From assembly GCA_021106655.1 (NCBI GenBank), contig JAIOTT010000232.1:1-6087 (forward strand): a stretch of DNA of 6,087 nucleotides, read 5' to 3'. Made by a program: the position numbers and the translations under genes. The notes under the pieces are model-generated. The model worked only from the letters and a program-made list of their open reading frames with translations. It made no database searches and was not told the DNA's origin. Each line of letters begins with the position of its first letter. Within the stretch, counting starts at the first letter, position 1. The DNA is from Bacteroidales bacterium. Lineage in GTDB: Bacteria; Bacteroidota; Bacteroidia; Bacteroidales; SMBSF77. Below are positions 1 through 6,087 of the stretch, one piece after another.

Positions 1-1
1 G

Positions 2-412
2 ACTTTTACGAAAAAATGTGATATTGGAATAATTGAAGGTGGCTGCTGTAATAGTGAGAATATTCATATTCTTAAAGATTTCAGGGAGAATTGTAATATT
101 CTTATCGCCTTAGGTGAATGTTCAATTATGGGAGGTTTGCCTGCTTTAAGAAATGGGATCCCAATTGAAGAGTGTTTGGCAGAAGCATATCTGGATGGAC
201 CAACTGTGCAAGGCAATTTGCGTAAAGTCTTGCCAAATGATGATGAGCTTCCAATGCTTCTTGATAAAGTTTATCCCTGTCATGAAATAGTGAAAATGGA
301 TTATTACCTGCCTGGCTGCCCACCAACTGCTGACCTGATCTGGGAGACCCTGGTAGCACTCATCACGGGAGATGAACTTAAGTTACCATACGAAATTGTT
401 AAATTTGATTAA
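2..412 (+). CDS. hoxY: [NiFe]-hydrogenase small subunit, HoxY-like (3' part, 5' end outside window)
   Basis: This is the last 136 codons of the electron-transfer small subunit of a soluble [NiFe] hydrogenase; the reading frame is open from base 2 and the start lies upstream. The subunit holds the proximal [4Fe-4S] cluster that passes electrons between the Ni-Fe site of HoxH and the diaphorase module. Visible landmarks are CDIGIIEGGCCNSEN near the start, the cluster cysteine in ALGECS (codon at 119-121), the GGLPALRN segment after it, and the second cluster cysteine in LPGCPP (codon at 317-319). The N-terminal CxxC pair that completes the cluster would lie before the window. The order of motifs and the short C-terminus with no extra ferredoxin domain match HoxY of the Ralstonia-type NAD-reducing enzyme better than the larger membrane-bound uptake small subunits. 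It stops 12 nt before hoxH and is surely co-transcribed with it. An in-frame ATG at 128 is internal and not the true start. Extra cysteines (GGCC, YPCHE) are visible but have no assigned role. Confidence 0.93.
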   Translation, partial: TFTKKCDIGIIEGGCCNSENIHILKDFRENCNILIALGECSIMGGLPALRNGIPIEECLAEAYLDGPTVQGNLRKVLPNDDELPMLLDKVYPCHEIVKMDYYLPGCPPTADLIWETLVALITGDELKLPYEIVKFD

Positions 413-424
413 AATAAAATTAAG

Positions 425-1879
425 ATGTCACGAAAAATAACTATAGAACCTGTAACAAGAGTTGAAGGACATGGTAAAGTCACCATTCATCTCGATAGTG
501 AAGGAAATGTTACTCAAACAAGGTTGCATATTGTTGAATTCAGGGGTTTTGAGCGTTTTGTTCAAGGACGTCCCTATTGGGAAGCCCCGGTGTTAGTCCA
601 GCGCTTATGTGGTATTTGTCCTGTTAGCCATCACCTTGCAGCAGCAAAAGCACTTGATGTAATAGTAGGTGCAGGAACAGGTAACGGGCTTACAGCAACC
701 GGTGAGAAAATGAGAAGACTTATGCATTACGGACAAATGTTTCAATCACATACATTACACTTTTTTCACCTGGTTTCCCCGGATTTGCTTTTTGGAATAG
801 ACGCTGATCCTGCAATACGTAATATTATTGGCGTAGCCCTAAAACATAAAGATCTTGCTGTGCAGGGAGTGATGATGAGGAAATATGGACAGGAAGTTAT
901 TAAGGCAACTGCCGGTAAGAAAATTCATGGCACAGGGGCAATACCAGGAGGTATCAATAAGAATCTGAGTATTAAAGAAAGAGACCTGTTATTGAATGGT
1001 GGCGATATGATGAATGCTGATAAAATGGTAGAATGGGCACAGGGAGCTGTGGATTTTTTTAAAGGATATCATAAGGCAAACAGTAATTTTATCGATAATT
1101 TTGCAAAGTTTCCTTCTAATCACTTAAGCCTTGTCCGGAAAGATGGTGCTCTTGATTTCTATCATGGTGTCCTGAGATCTGTAGATTTTGAAGGAAATAA
1201 GATTTTGCATGATATAGATTATCAGGGATATCTTGATTATATCGCCGAAGAAGTTCGCCCATGGACATACATGAAGTTTCCTTTTATGAAGGAGATGGGT
1301 GAGGACAATGGCTGGTACAGAGTAGGACCACTTGCAAGATTGAATACCTGCGATTTTATTCCAAGCCCTCTTGCTCAGAAAGAATTTGAAATTTACAAAG
1401 CATATACCAATGGTAAACCCAATAATATGTGTATGCATACACATTGGGCCAGGTTAATTGAAATTCTCCATTCCGCCGAAATTATCAGAGATCTTCTAAA
1501 TGATCCTGACCTCCAGGGAAATGATTTGGTAACAAAAGGTACAAAAACCAATGAAGGTGTTGGATTACTCGAAGCTCCCAGAGGTACACTATTTCATCAT
1601 TATCGAATTAACGACAATGATCAGATTGAGATGGCAAACCTCATTGTTTCAACAACAAACAATAATGAGCCGATGAACCGATCAGTGAATTATGTTGCAA
1701 AAAATTACATGACCGGTCAAAAAGAGATCACTGAAGGAATGATGAATGCAGTTGAGGTCTCTATCAGAGCTTATGATCCATGTTTAAGTTGTGCAACACA
1801 TGCTTTGGGGAAAATGCCTCTTGAAATTTCTTTAATCGATTCTGATGATAATATTATTGATAAAAAGAAATCTAAATAG
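425..1879 (+). CDS. hoxH: [NiFe]-hydrogenase large subunit, HoxH-like (group 3d type)
   Basis: Catalytic subunit (484 aa) that binds the Ni-Fe(CN)2CO centre and interconverts H2 with protons and electrons in the cytoplasm. All signature motifs are present: RVEGHGK with Glu14, the first nickel motif RLCGICPVSHH with Cys62, Cys65 and His69, and the last nickel motif DPCLSCATH with Cys453 and Cys456. The body matches the HoxH family in EFRGFERFVQGRP, QSHTLHFFHLVSPDLL and IHGTGAIPGGIN. The 25 residues after His459 (ALGKMPLEIS to the lysine-rich end) are the usual maturation tail, removed after nickel insertion, so the mature chain should be about 459 aa. The ATG at 425 gives the expected N-terminus directly before the TIEPVTRVEGH motif. 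It lies between the hoxY and protease genes with a 12-nt gap and a 1-nt overlap. Assignment to the NAD-linked group 3d rather than another group 3 class rests on family resemblance. The hoxF/hoxU genes that would confirm it are outside the window. Confidence 0.96.
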   Translation: MSRKITIEPVTRVEGHGKVTIHLDSEGNVTQTRLHIVEFRGFERFVQGRPYWEAPVLVQRLCGICPVSHHLAAAKALDVIVGAGTGNGLTATGEKMRRLMHYGQMFQSHTLHFFHLVSPDLLFGIDADPAIRNIIGVALKHKDLAVQGVMMRKYGQEVIKATAGKKIHGTGAIPGGINKNLSIKERDLLLNGGDMMNADKMVEWAQGAVDFFKGYHKANSNFIDNFAKFPSNHLSLVRKDGALDFYHGVLRSVDFEGNKILHDIDYQGYLDYIAEEVRPWTYMKFPFMKEMGEDNGWYRVGPLARLNTCDFIPSPLAQKEFEIYKAYTNGKPNNMCMHTHWARLIEILHSAEIIRDLLNDPDLQGNDLVTKGTKTNEGVGLLEAPRGTLFHHYRINDNDQIEMANLIVSTTNNNEPMNRSVNYVAKNYMTGQKEITEGMMNAVEVSIRAYDPCLSCATHALGKMPLEISLIDSDDNIIDKKKSK

Positions 1880-2376
1880 TGCAACTACAACCAAAGATTC
1901 TAATATATGGATATGGAAATCCCGGACGTCAGGATGATGGTCTGGGTAGTGTATTTGTTGATTTACTGAAGAAATGGTTAGATAGTAAAAGTATAGAAAA
2001 TGTTGAGCTTGAAAATGATTATCAGCTAAACATTGAAGATGCTCTGACAATTTCTGAAAAGGACCTGGTGGTCTTTGTGGATGCTTCCATTGAAAATATT
2101 GACGACTATTGTCTTACAAGGGTAGAAGCGGAAGATTCAAAAATTGAGTTTTCCATGCATGCAGTCTCTGCTTCTTTTATTCTTGATATGAGTAATCAAC
2201 TTTATGATAAAGATCCCGAAACATATTTGCTTCATATAAAAGGATATGAATGGGATTATAAAGAAGAATTAACTAATAAAGCCACTATCAACCTTAATAA
2301 GGCACTTGACTTCATTAAAAAGAGAATTCTTGATCCTCTTTCATTTAAGGATCATGTAATAGAAATAATGGAATAA
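1879..2376 (+). CDS. hoxW: Hydrogenase maturation protease (M52 family, HoxW-like)
   Basis: Endopeptidase (165 aa) expected to clip the C-terminal tail of HoxH once nickel is in place, closing the active site. The N-terminal motif GYGNPGRQDDGLG (residues 11-23) is the M52 signature. Asp20, Asp68 (in VVFVDAS) and His94 (in SMHAVS) line up with the three residues that sense nickel in E. coli HybD (Glu16, Asp62, His93). YQLNIEDA (48-55) resembles the substrate-recognition segment of this protease group. The start is GTG at 1879, inside TAGTG, so it overlaps the hoxH stop by one base. No other start in this frame leaves the glycine motif intact, and such an overlap suggests translational coupling that would match protease supply to its substrate. 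Length is normal for the family (about 150-175 aa). The symbol hoxW rests on position beside hoxH; sequence alone separates M52 subfamilies only loosely. Confidence 0.92.
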   Translation: MQLQPKILIYGYGNPGRQDDGLGSVFVDLLKKWLDSKSIENVELENDYQLNIEDALTISEKDLVVFVDASIENIDDYCLTRVEAEDSKIEFSMHAVSASFILDMSNQLYDKDPETYLLHIKGYEWDYKEELTNKATINLNKALDFIKKRILDPLSFKDHVIEIME

Positions 2377-2528
2377 TTCCTGTTTGATTATCTTTTCTTG
2401 TCATTTTCCCTTTACGGAATAATCCCACCCTGGTAATCTATTTGATTCAATTCGATATTTATTCTGGAATTTTGTCATTTTTTCTTGTTTTTTTTATTGG
2501 TATACAAAATCATTGTTTGGTAACCAAT

Positions 2529-2558
2529 GGTAGAGATTCACGGCCGTGAATCTCTACC
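2529..2558. repeat. Perfect 30-bp palindrome, likely repetitive extragenic palindromic element
   Basis: The arm GGTAGAGATTCACGG is followed at once by its exact reverse complement, with no mismatch in 15 base pairs and no spacer. As RNA or extruded DNA it would form a 13-bp stem with a GGCC tetraloop. It is GC-richer than the AT-rich bases around it and lies between two co-directional gene groups. I recall similar palindromes (GTAGAGAC...GTCTCTAC with a CGGCCG core) scattered in intergenic regions of Bacteroidota and cyanobacteria, so a repeat family member is the best reading. A transcription-end structure is possible, but neither side has an immediate T-run. No target-site duplication is evident in the flanks. 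Confidence 0.7.
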
Positions 2559-2607
2559 GGAATAAACCCAAATCGTCATTAATTTTAAAAAAAAATCAAA
2601 AAAAAAC

Positions 2608-2638
2608 TTGACAAACGTATTTGAATGTTATATATTTG
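2608..2638 (+). promoter_or_regulatory. Promoter for the membrane protein-lipoprotein gene group
   Basis: TTG at 2608-2610 and TATATTTG at 2631-2638 are 20 bp apart, matching the Bacteroidota primary sigma pattern (-33 TTG, -7 TAnnTTTG). The same bases also read TTGACA (2608-2613), 17 bp, TATATT (2631-2636), which is close to a classical sigma-70 promoter. An A-rich tract (2587-2606) lies directly upstream, where an UP-like or curved-DNA element would act. Transcription should start near 2643-2647, leaving a leader of about 40 nt before the ATG at 2686. Confidence 0.75.
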
Positions 2639-2685
2639 CATCGTTCAAAAAAAATGAAGTGTATAAATAATGAAATTTATTGGAT

Positions 2686-3525
2686 ATGGATCAGTCAGTA
2701 TTTAAATTGCGTTTAGGGTGGAACAGGTTTATTCCATTTATAATATATTTCTTTTCTCTGATTATAGAAAAAGAGGCTTATGGTACCTATTTTACATCAT
2801 GGGTTTTTAGCCTGTTGTTAATCGTTGTTGGTATAATATATTATTGCAGGCAGCGATTATTCCAACAATTGTTAGTACTTCCTATGCTTGGACTGTCGCT
2901 TTTGCATTATTTTATTGGAGCACGTCTTAACGTGAATATTCATATGTTAAATTTAATTGGGATAAACGGTTTTGGTGAGGAAACAACTAATTTCATTAGC
3001 AATCACTTGGGAGTATATAGCTGGGCAATTCATTTTCTGATTGTGCTGGTACTGATGATGTTTTTTGCAAAGACTGTTATTATAAGCTTTCAATTGGAAA
3101 GTGCCGCACGTAAGATATTATCTCTTAGTGTGAAATATGTTGGCGAAAGTTCAGGTAGTTATACTGAACGACCTTTTCCATCAGGTTCAATAAATTATAC
3201 AAATGAAGAAATTCATGGTTTTTCTGCTTTTCTGGAGGCGAAAAATATTGTGAAGGTTGTAAATGAGGATGGTAATTTTATTCTCAGTTTTTCTATGGGA
3301 ATTAGCCCTCTGTCGAATCCGGATTTGAGCAGTATAAGTTACTTCCAAATTGATTCAGATGGTAATACTGCTGTTCATATATCGGTTAAAGATTATTATC
3401 AGTATAGAAAGAAATACAGTTTTGATCAGCTTTGTGATGCAGTTGCAAATCTTTTTAAAAGGTTTTTTAACGAATATAAAGCACATAATGAAAAGAGAAT
3501 ATTAACCGAACTTGGAATTAAATAA
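2686..3525 (+). CDS. Four-helix inner-membrane protein with cytoplasmic C-terminal domain, function unknown
   Basis: Protein of 279 aa that I cannot name. Four hydrophobic segments are visible at about residues 14-28, 37-54, 62-78 and 111-135. Basic residues before helix 1 (KLRLGWNR) and between helices 2 and 3 (CRQR) put these parts in the cytoplasm. That places the loop at 79-110 outside and the soluble domain from about 136 to 279 inside. The soluble part contains YTERPFPSG (159-167), a FQIDSDGN turn and a predicted helix around 245-267 (SFDQLCDAVANLFKRFF); it looks like a conserved hypothetical domain with no catalytic motif I recognise. I chose ATG 2686 over an in-frame TTG at 2680, because an in-frame stop at 2671-2673 leaves only these two and ATG is the stronger start. 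A promoter lies about 50 nt upstream, and the next gene follows after 25 nt, so it probably leads an operon. A role in sensing or anchoring is conceivable but unsupported. Confidence 0.8.
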   Translation: MDQSVFKLRLGWNRFIPFIIYFFSLIIEKEAYGTYFTSWVFSLLLIVVGIIYYCRQRLFQQLLVLPMLGLSLLHYFIGARLNVNIHMLNLIGINGFGEETTNFISNHLGVYSWAIHFLIVLVLMMFFAKTVIISFQLESAARKILSLSVKYVGESSGSYTERPFPSGSINYTNEEIHGFSAFLEAKNIVKVVNEDGNFILSFSMGISPLSNPDLSSISYFQIDSDGNTAVHISVKDYYQYRKKYSFDQLCDAVANLFKRFFNEYKAHNEKRILTELGIK

Positions 3526-3550
3526 ATATCTAACCAAAAAAAGAAAAGCT

Positions 3551-5575
3551 ATGAAATCAAACATCAGACAAATTTTGACATCAATTATCGTCCTGTTTTT
3601 AATTTTACCAATAAGCACATCATGTCAGCTGCATGATAAGGATGATATATATTTTGGTATTAAGATCAAAGGTATGCTATGTGGATATACAGAATTAAAT
3701 ACAGAATTGGTTAATTATGAGGATACACCGTGTAAACTTGTGAATAACAAAGTTCATGTCTTGCTATCTTTAATGAGATCTGGAGTTGATATGGATATCT
3801 TTGTACAGTATTATATTGATACTCTTCGGAATAAGGTTATGAAAGTGGAGTATGATATGCAAGTTGGCACTACAAAAGTTGGTGCAACAACAATTATCAG
3901 AGATGATTCTATTTATTACACTTCAAGCTCATTATCTGCACCAAAGGTAATAAAAAATCCCGGTGATCTGATCATTGATCGTCCGGTGGAGAATCCTGAG
4001 TTATTTGCTGATTTTGTTAAGGGAAGTTCTGAAACTAAGACATATAAATTTTTCGATCTTATGAAAGGTGAGATTATTGAAAAGTCTTACACAAAAAAAC
4101 GAATTGACACAGTAGAGGTTTCCGGTAATCAGTTTGTGGTGGTGGTGTTGAGCGAAGTTAATAGAAAAAGTGGTGAAAAGACTGAGTTTTGGATGGATAT
4201 TAAAGATGGTCAGGTTGTGAGAGCTATTTTCCCAAGCAGGGAGGTATTCCTGGCTGACAAATCAATAATAAAAAAGATATCAGCAGCACAAATGGATGAT
4301 GTTTTATTCTACTCTGTTGATGAGGTTATTCCTGATGCTTCAATGTTATCGTATATGAAGATAAAGGCTAAAATAGAATCCGCAGGTGAAGTATTAAGTG
4401 TTGAAAGCCTTAATATTCCGGGGCAGAAGTTTACAGGAACTGTAACTGATAATATTGTTGATGGTGTATTTGAACTGGAATATAAAAGATTTAATGGTGA
4501 AAATGCACCTCCATTTCCTCCTGATTTTAGCAACAATGAAGAGCTTCAAGAATATCTTGAACCAAGCGAACTTATTGAGTCGGATGAAGAAATACTAATA
4601 AACAAGGCTAAAGAGATCACAGAGGGATCAAGTAGCTCATGGGAGGCAATAATTAGGTTGAGTATGTTTGTAAGTGAATATATCGATTATTCTATACCGG
4701 GAGGAACAACTGCATTAAAGGTATATAAGTCCCGTTTAGGTGAATGTGGTGGACATTCTCGCTTACTTACAGCATTATGTCGTGGGGTTGGTATCCCGGC
4801 AAGATTGGCAATAGGTTGTGTTTATTCATATTATAATGGTGGGATATTCGGCCAGCATGCCTGGACTGAAGTTTATATGGGTGATGCAGGTTGGATCCCT
4901 GTTGATGCTACTGCAGGTGAATTTGATCATGTTAGTAGCTCACATCTGCGACTTGGTGAAAACACAAGCTTCCATCCTGAAGAGATGGAGATATTAGAAT
5001 ATAGGATGTTGGATGGTGTTAGTGATACAGTTTCAAATAAAATTAGTGAGGAATATTTAATATACCTTGGGGACTATAAAAATCCTAAAACCGGAAATAC
5101 TGTGACAATAAAGTTGCAAAACGGTAATCTTGCAGCTAAGCTTCCAAATGGCATTATTCTGGAGTTGAATGAGCCGGATGAAGAAGGTTTCTGGTATTCA
5201 AAATTATCAGCTTCCGTGAATTTCTCTTTTTATAAGGATGATGAAGGAGATGTAAATGAGATGTGGATACAGGAAATTGTTCCTTTGGTGAAGAAGGATG
5301 ATGAAGGTCAGGATAAAACTGATGTTCCTGAAGAATTTATTCAACATATTGGGACATACACTTTAAATGCAGTTGGAGTGAGTTTCATTATCAGCTATGA
5401 TGATGGCCTGAAAGTATATAACTCATCAGATAAAGCTACAAACAGGCTGAATCCAACGGAAAAGAAAGGGAAGTATCTGGATGATAATGATAAAAATGCA
5501 TATGTGTTTGAAAGAAATGATTCTGGAGATATCACCCATATGCGGGTATATTTTACAGTTTCATTATATAAATAA
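3551..5575 (+). CDS. Transglutaminase-like (papain-fold) lipoprotein with two C-terminal beta-rich repeats
   Basis: Predicted exported enzyme of 674 aa. Residues 1-25 form a lipoprotein signal: basic N-terminus, hydrophobic core TSIIVLFLILPI, and lipobox STSC with Cys25. The lipobox is loose (Ser at -3) but acceptable for Bacteroidota. QLHDKDD after Cys25 is acidic, as in lipoprotein export signals that send proteins to the cell surface. Residues about 30-280 are a beta-rich region I cannot assign. Residues about 360-470 are a transglutaminase-like core with an intact triad: Cys399 (GECGGHS), His436 (QHAWTEVY) and Asp452 (PVDATAGEFD). In bacteria this fold usually acts as a cysteine peptidase or amidase; the substrate here is unknown. 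Residues 500-587 and 594-674 look like two diverged repeats, each opening with EE(Y/F)...G(D/T)Y and closing with an acidic turn (DDEGDVNEM, NDSGDITHM), resembling DUF3471-type domains. I chose ATG 3551 over an upstream in-frame TTG at 3512, because TTG would put 13 charged residues before the signal and overlap the previous gene. It is probably in one operon with both neighbours. Confidence 0.87.
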   Translation: MKSNIRQILTSIIVLFLILPISTSCQLHDKDDIYFGIKIKGMLCGYTELNTELVNYEDTPCKLVNNKVHVLLSLMRSGVDMDIFVQYYIDTLRNKVMKVEYDMQVGTTKVGATTIIRDDSIYYTSSSLSAPKVIKNPGDLIIDRPVENPELFADFVKGSSETKTYKFFDLMKGEIIEKSYTKKRIDTVEVSGNQFVVVVLSEVNRKSGEKTEFWMDIKDGQVVRAIFPSREVFLADKSIIKKISAAQMDDVLFYSVDEVIPDASMLSYMKIKAKIESAGEVLSVESLNIPGQKFTGTVTDNIVDGVFELEYKRFNGENAPPFPPDFSNNEELQEYLEPSELIESDEEILINKAKEITEGSSSSWEAIIRLSMFVSEYIDYSIPGGTTALKVYKSRLGECGGHSRLLTALCRGVGIPARLAIGCVYSYYNGGIFGQHAWTEVYMGDAGWIPVDATAGEFDHVSSSHLRLGENTSFHPEEMEILEYRMLDGVSDTVSNKISEEYLIYLGDYKNPKTGNTVTIKLQNGNLAAKLPNGIILELNEPDEEGFWYSKLSASVNFSFYKDDEGDVNEMWIQEIVPLVKKDDEGQDKTDVPEEFIQHIGTYTLNAVGVSFIISYDDGLKVYNSSDKATNRLNPTEKKGKYLDDNDKNAYVFERNDSGDITHMRVYFTVSLYK

Positions 5576-5620
5576 CCTATTGATAATAATGAATAGAAAT
5601 AATCTATCATATTTTAAATT

Positions 5621-6087
5621 ATGAATTTTAAAGATGCAGGCATATTAGGTTCGTATATTTCAAAAGCGTATGCTGAGGATATATTTCGCTTACTAATGTC
5701 CTATCAGTCAGTATCAGCATCTGAAACTGCTTCGCGTCTGGATATGCACATTCGTACTGTGCAGGATTTTCTTGAGGCAATGGCTTCATTAGGAATATTG
5801 AAAAAAGAGGAAGTATATGAAAAGAAACGCCCATATTATAGATATACTTTAAAAACAAAGGCTATCTTATTTAAGCTGGATCTTAATAAGTTGTTGGGAA
5901 ATCAAGAACCTGAAGCTGATCAGGAAGTGCAGATCTGTGAAAAAAAGAATTCAGGAATGAAATTTACAACTGCAAGGAGTGGTCAGTATTTTAGTAGTGT
6001 TACTGTTTTTATGGGAAAGGGTCGTGAAGTTGCTAGTCGAACTATTAGTCTGACTCTTGTTCAGGGCCAGTTCCTGTATAATCTCCC
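5621..6087 (+). CDS. Winged-helix DNA-binding protein, probable transcription regulator (3' end outside window)
   Basis: An open frame from ATG 5621 to the window end gives 155 codons with no stop. An in-frame TAA at 5615-5617 makes this the first possible start. Residues about 14-80 read as a winged helix-turn-helix: a helix with AEDIFRLLM, the HTH around SVSASETASRLDMHIRTVQDFLEAMASLGIL (residues 30-60, here as one motif region), then a basic wing KKRPYYRYTL (69-77 and just beyond). This is like ArsR/MarR/IclR-type N-terminal domains. A polar linker (about 93-112) leads to a second domain starting KFTTARSGQYFSSVTVF, which is truncated and unassigned. The gene follows the lipoprotein gene by 45 nt in the same direction with no promoter seen in the gap, so it may be the operon's own regulator. 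That link is inferred from position only. It could also be a regulator for genes further downstream. Confidence 0.8.
   Translation, partial: MNFKDAGILGSYISKAYAEDIFRLLMSYQSVSASETASRLDMHIRTVQDFLEAMASLGILKKEEVYEKKRPYYRYTLKTKAILFKLDLNKLLGNQEPEADQEVQICEKKNSGMKFTTARSGQYFSSVTVFMGKGREVASRTISLTLVQGQFLYNL

Larger units (their letters stand above)
2377..2685. other. Intergenic region between hydrogenase operon and second gene group
   Basis: About 300 bases with no supported gene. In order it holds a T-rich stretch (about 2471-2495, with eight T at 2488-2495), a small inverted repeat TTGGT-A-ACCAA (2517-2527), a perfect 30-bp palindrome (2529-2558), an A-rich stretch (about 2587-2606) and a promoter (2608-2638). 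No stem followed directly by a T-run was found after the protease gene, so how hydrogenase transcription ends is not visible here. Confidence 0.75.

Noticed and set aside
126..359. Open frame on the minus strand inside hoxY
   Set aside because: It lies fully antisense to a well-supported hydrogenase subunit and its product has no recognisable motif.
1124..1444. 106-codon open frame on the minus strand inside hoxH
   Set aside because: Antisense to a conserved catalytic subunit; the translated sequence resembles no known protein.
1832..2050. Minus-strand open frame across the hoxH/hoxW junction
   Set aside because: It overlaps two confident genes and has no promoter or conserved features.
2331..2354. 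7-bp stem TGATCCT/AGGATCA with a 10-nt loop near the end of the protease gene, considered as a terminator
   Set aside because: It is inside the coding region and no T-run follows it.
2370..2380. GGAATAATTCC inverted repeat over the protease stop codon
   Set aside because: Only 5-bp arms around a single base and no T-run directly after; too weak to call a terminator or operator.
2654..2716. Short open frame in the leader of the membrane protein gene (20 codons from ATG 2654)
   Set aside because: It overlaps the next start, has no peptide signature of an attenuator, and such short frames are common by chance in this AT-rich DNA.
3512..3550. TTG at 3512 as start of the lipoprotein gene
   Set aside because: It would add 13 mostly charged residues before the signal peptide and overlap the upstream gene; ATG 3551 gives a normal lipoprotein signal.
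4309..4536. Minus-strand open frame within the lipoprotein gene
   Set aside because: A shadow of the coding strand, serine-rich with no domain.
5395..5858. Two minus-strand open frames (5395-5610 and 5628-5858)
   Set aside because: Both lie opposite the lipoprotein 3' end and the winged-helix gene, which have much better coding evidence.

Overview
The window looks like chromosomal DNA from a member of the Bacteroidota, or a close relative. It is AT-rich, its genes lack clear Shine-Dalgarno sequences, and the one intergenic promoter fits the Bacteroidota -33/-7 pattern (TTG, 20 bp, TAnnTTTG). The predicted lipoprotein also has acidic residues just after its lipid-attachment Cys, as seen in exported Bacteroidota lipoproteins. 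This placement is an inference from sequence style; there is no rRNA or other marker gene.

Positions 2-2376 are the end of a soluble [NiFe]-hydrogenase operon: the 3' part of the small subunit gene (hoxY), the complete large subunit gene (hoxH) and its dedicated C-terminal endopeptidase gene (hoxW-like). They lie in one direction with a 12-nt gap and then a 1-nt overlap. The subunits resemble the cytoplasmic, NAD-linked bidirectional type (group 3d). The diaphorase genes (hoxF/hoxU, possibly hoxE) would be expected upstream, outside the window. HoxY relays electrons through a proximal [4Fe-4S] cluster. HoxH carries the Ni-Fe site and keeps a 25-residue tail after DPCxxCxxH. The third gene encodes the protease that should remove this tail after nickel insertion.

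Positions 2377-2685 separate the two gene groups. This stretch has a T-rich tract, a perfect 30-bp palindrome (2529-2558) that looks like a repetitive extragenic element, an A-rich tract, and a strong promoter (2608-2638) whose bases also read as TTGACA-N17-TATATT. I see no convincing intrinsic terminator for the hydrogenase operon.

Positions 2686-6087 hold a second co-directional group: a four-helix inner-membrane protein with a cytoplasmic domain, a large lipoprotein with an intact transglutaminase-like Cys-His-Asp triad and two C-terminal beta-rich repeats, and a winged-helix DNA-binding protein cut by the window end. Gaps of 25 and 45 nt suggest one transcription unit. I cannot assign a pathway. 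The combination (membrane protein, exported papain-fold enzyme, regulator) is the least explained part of the window. No CRISPR array, transposase, tRNA or rRNA was seen.
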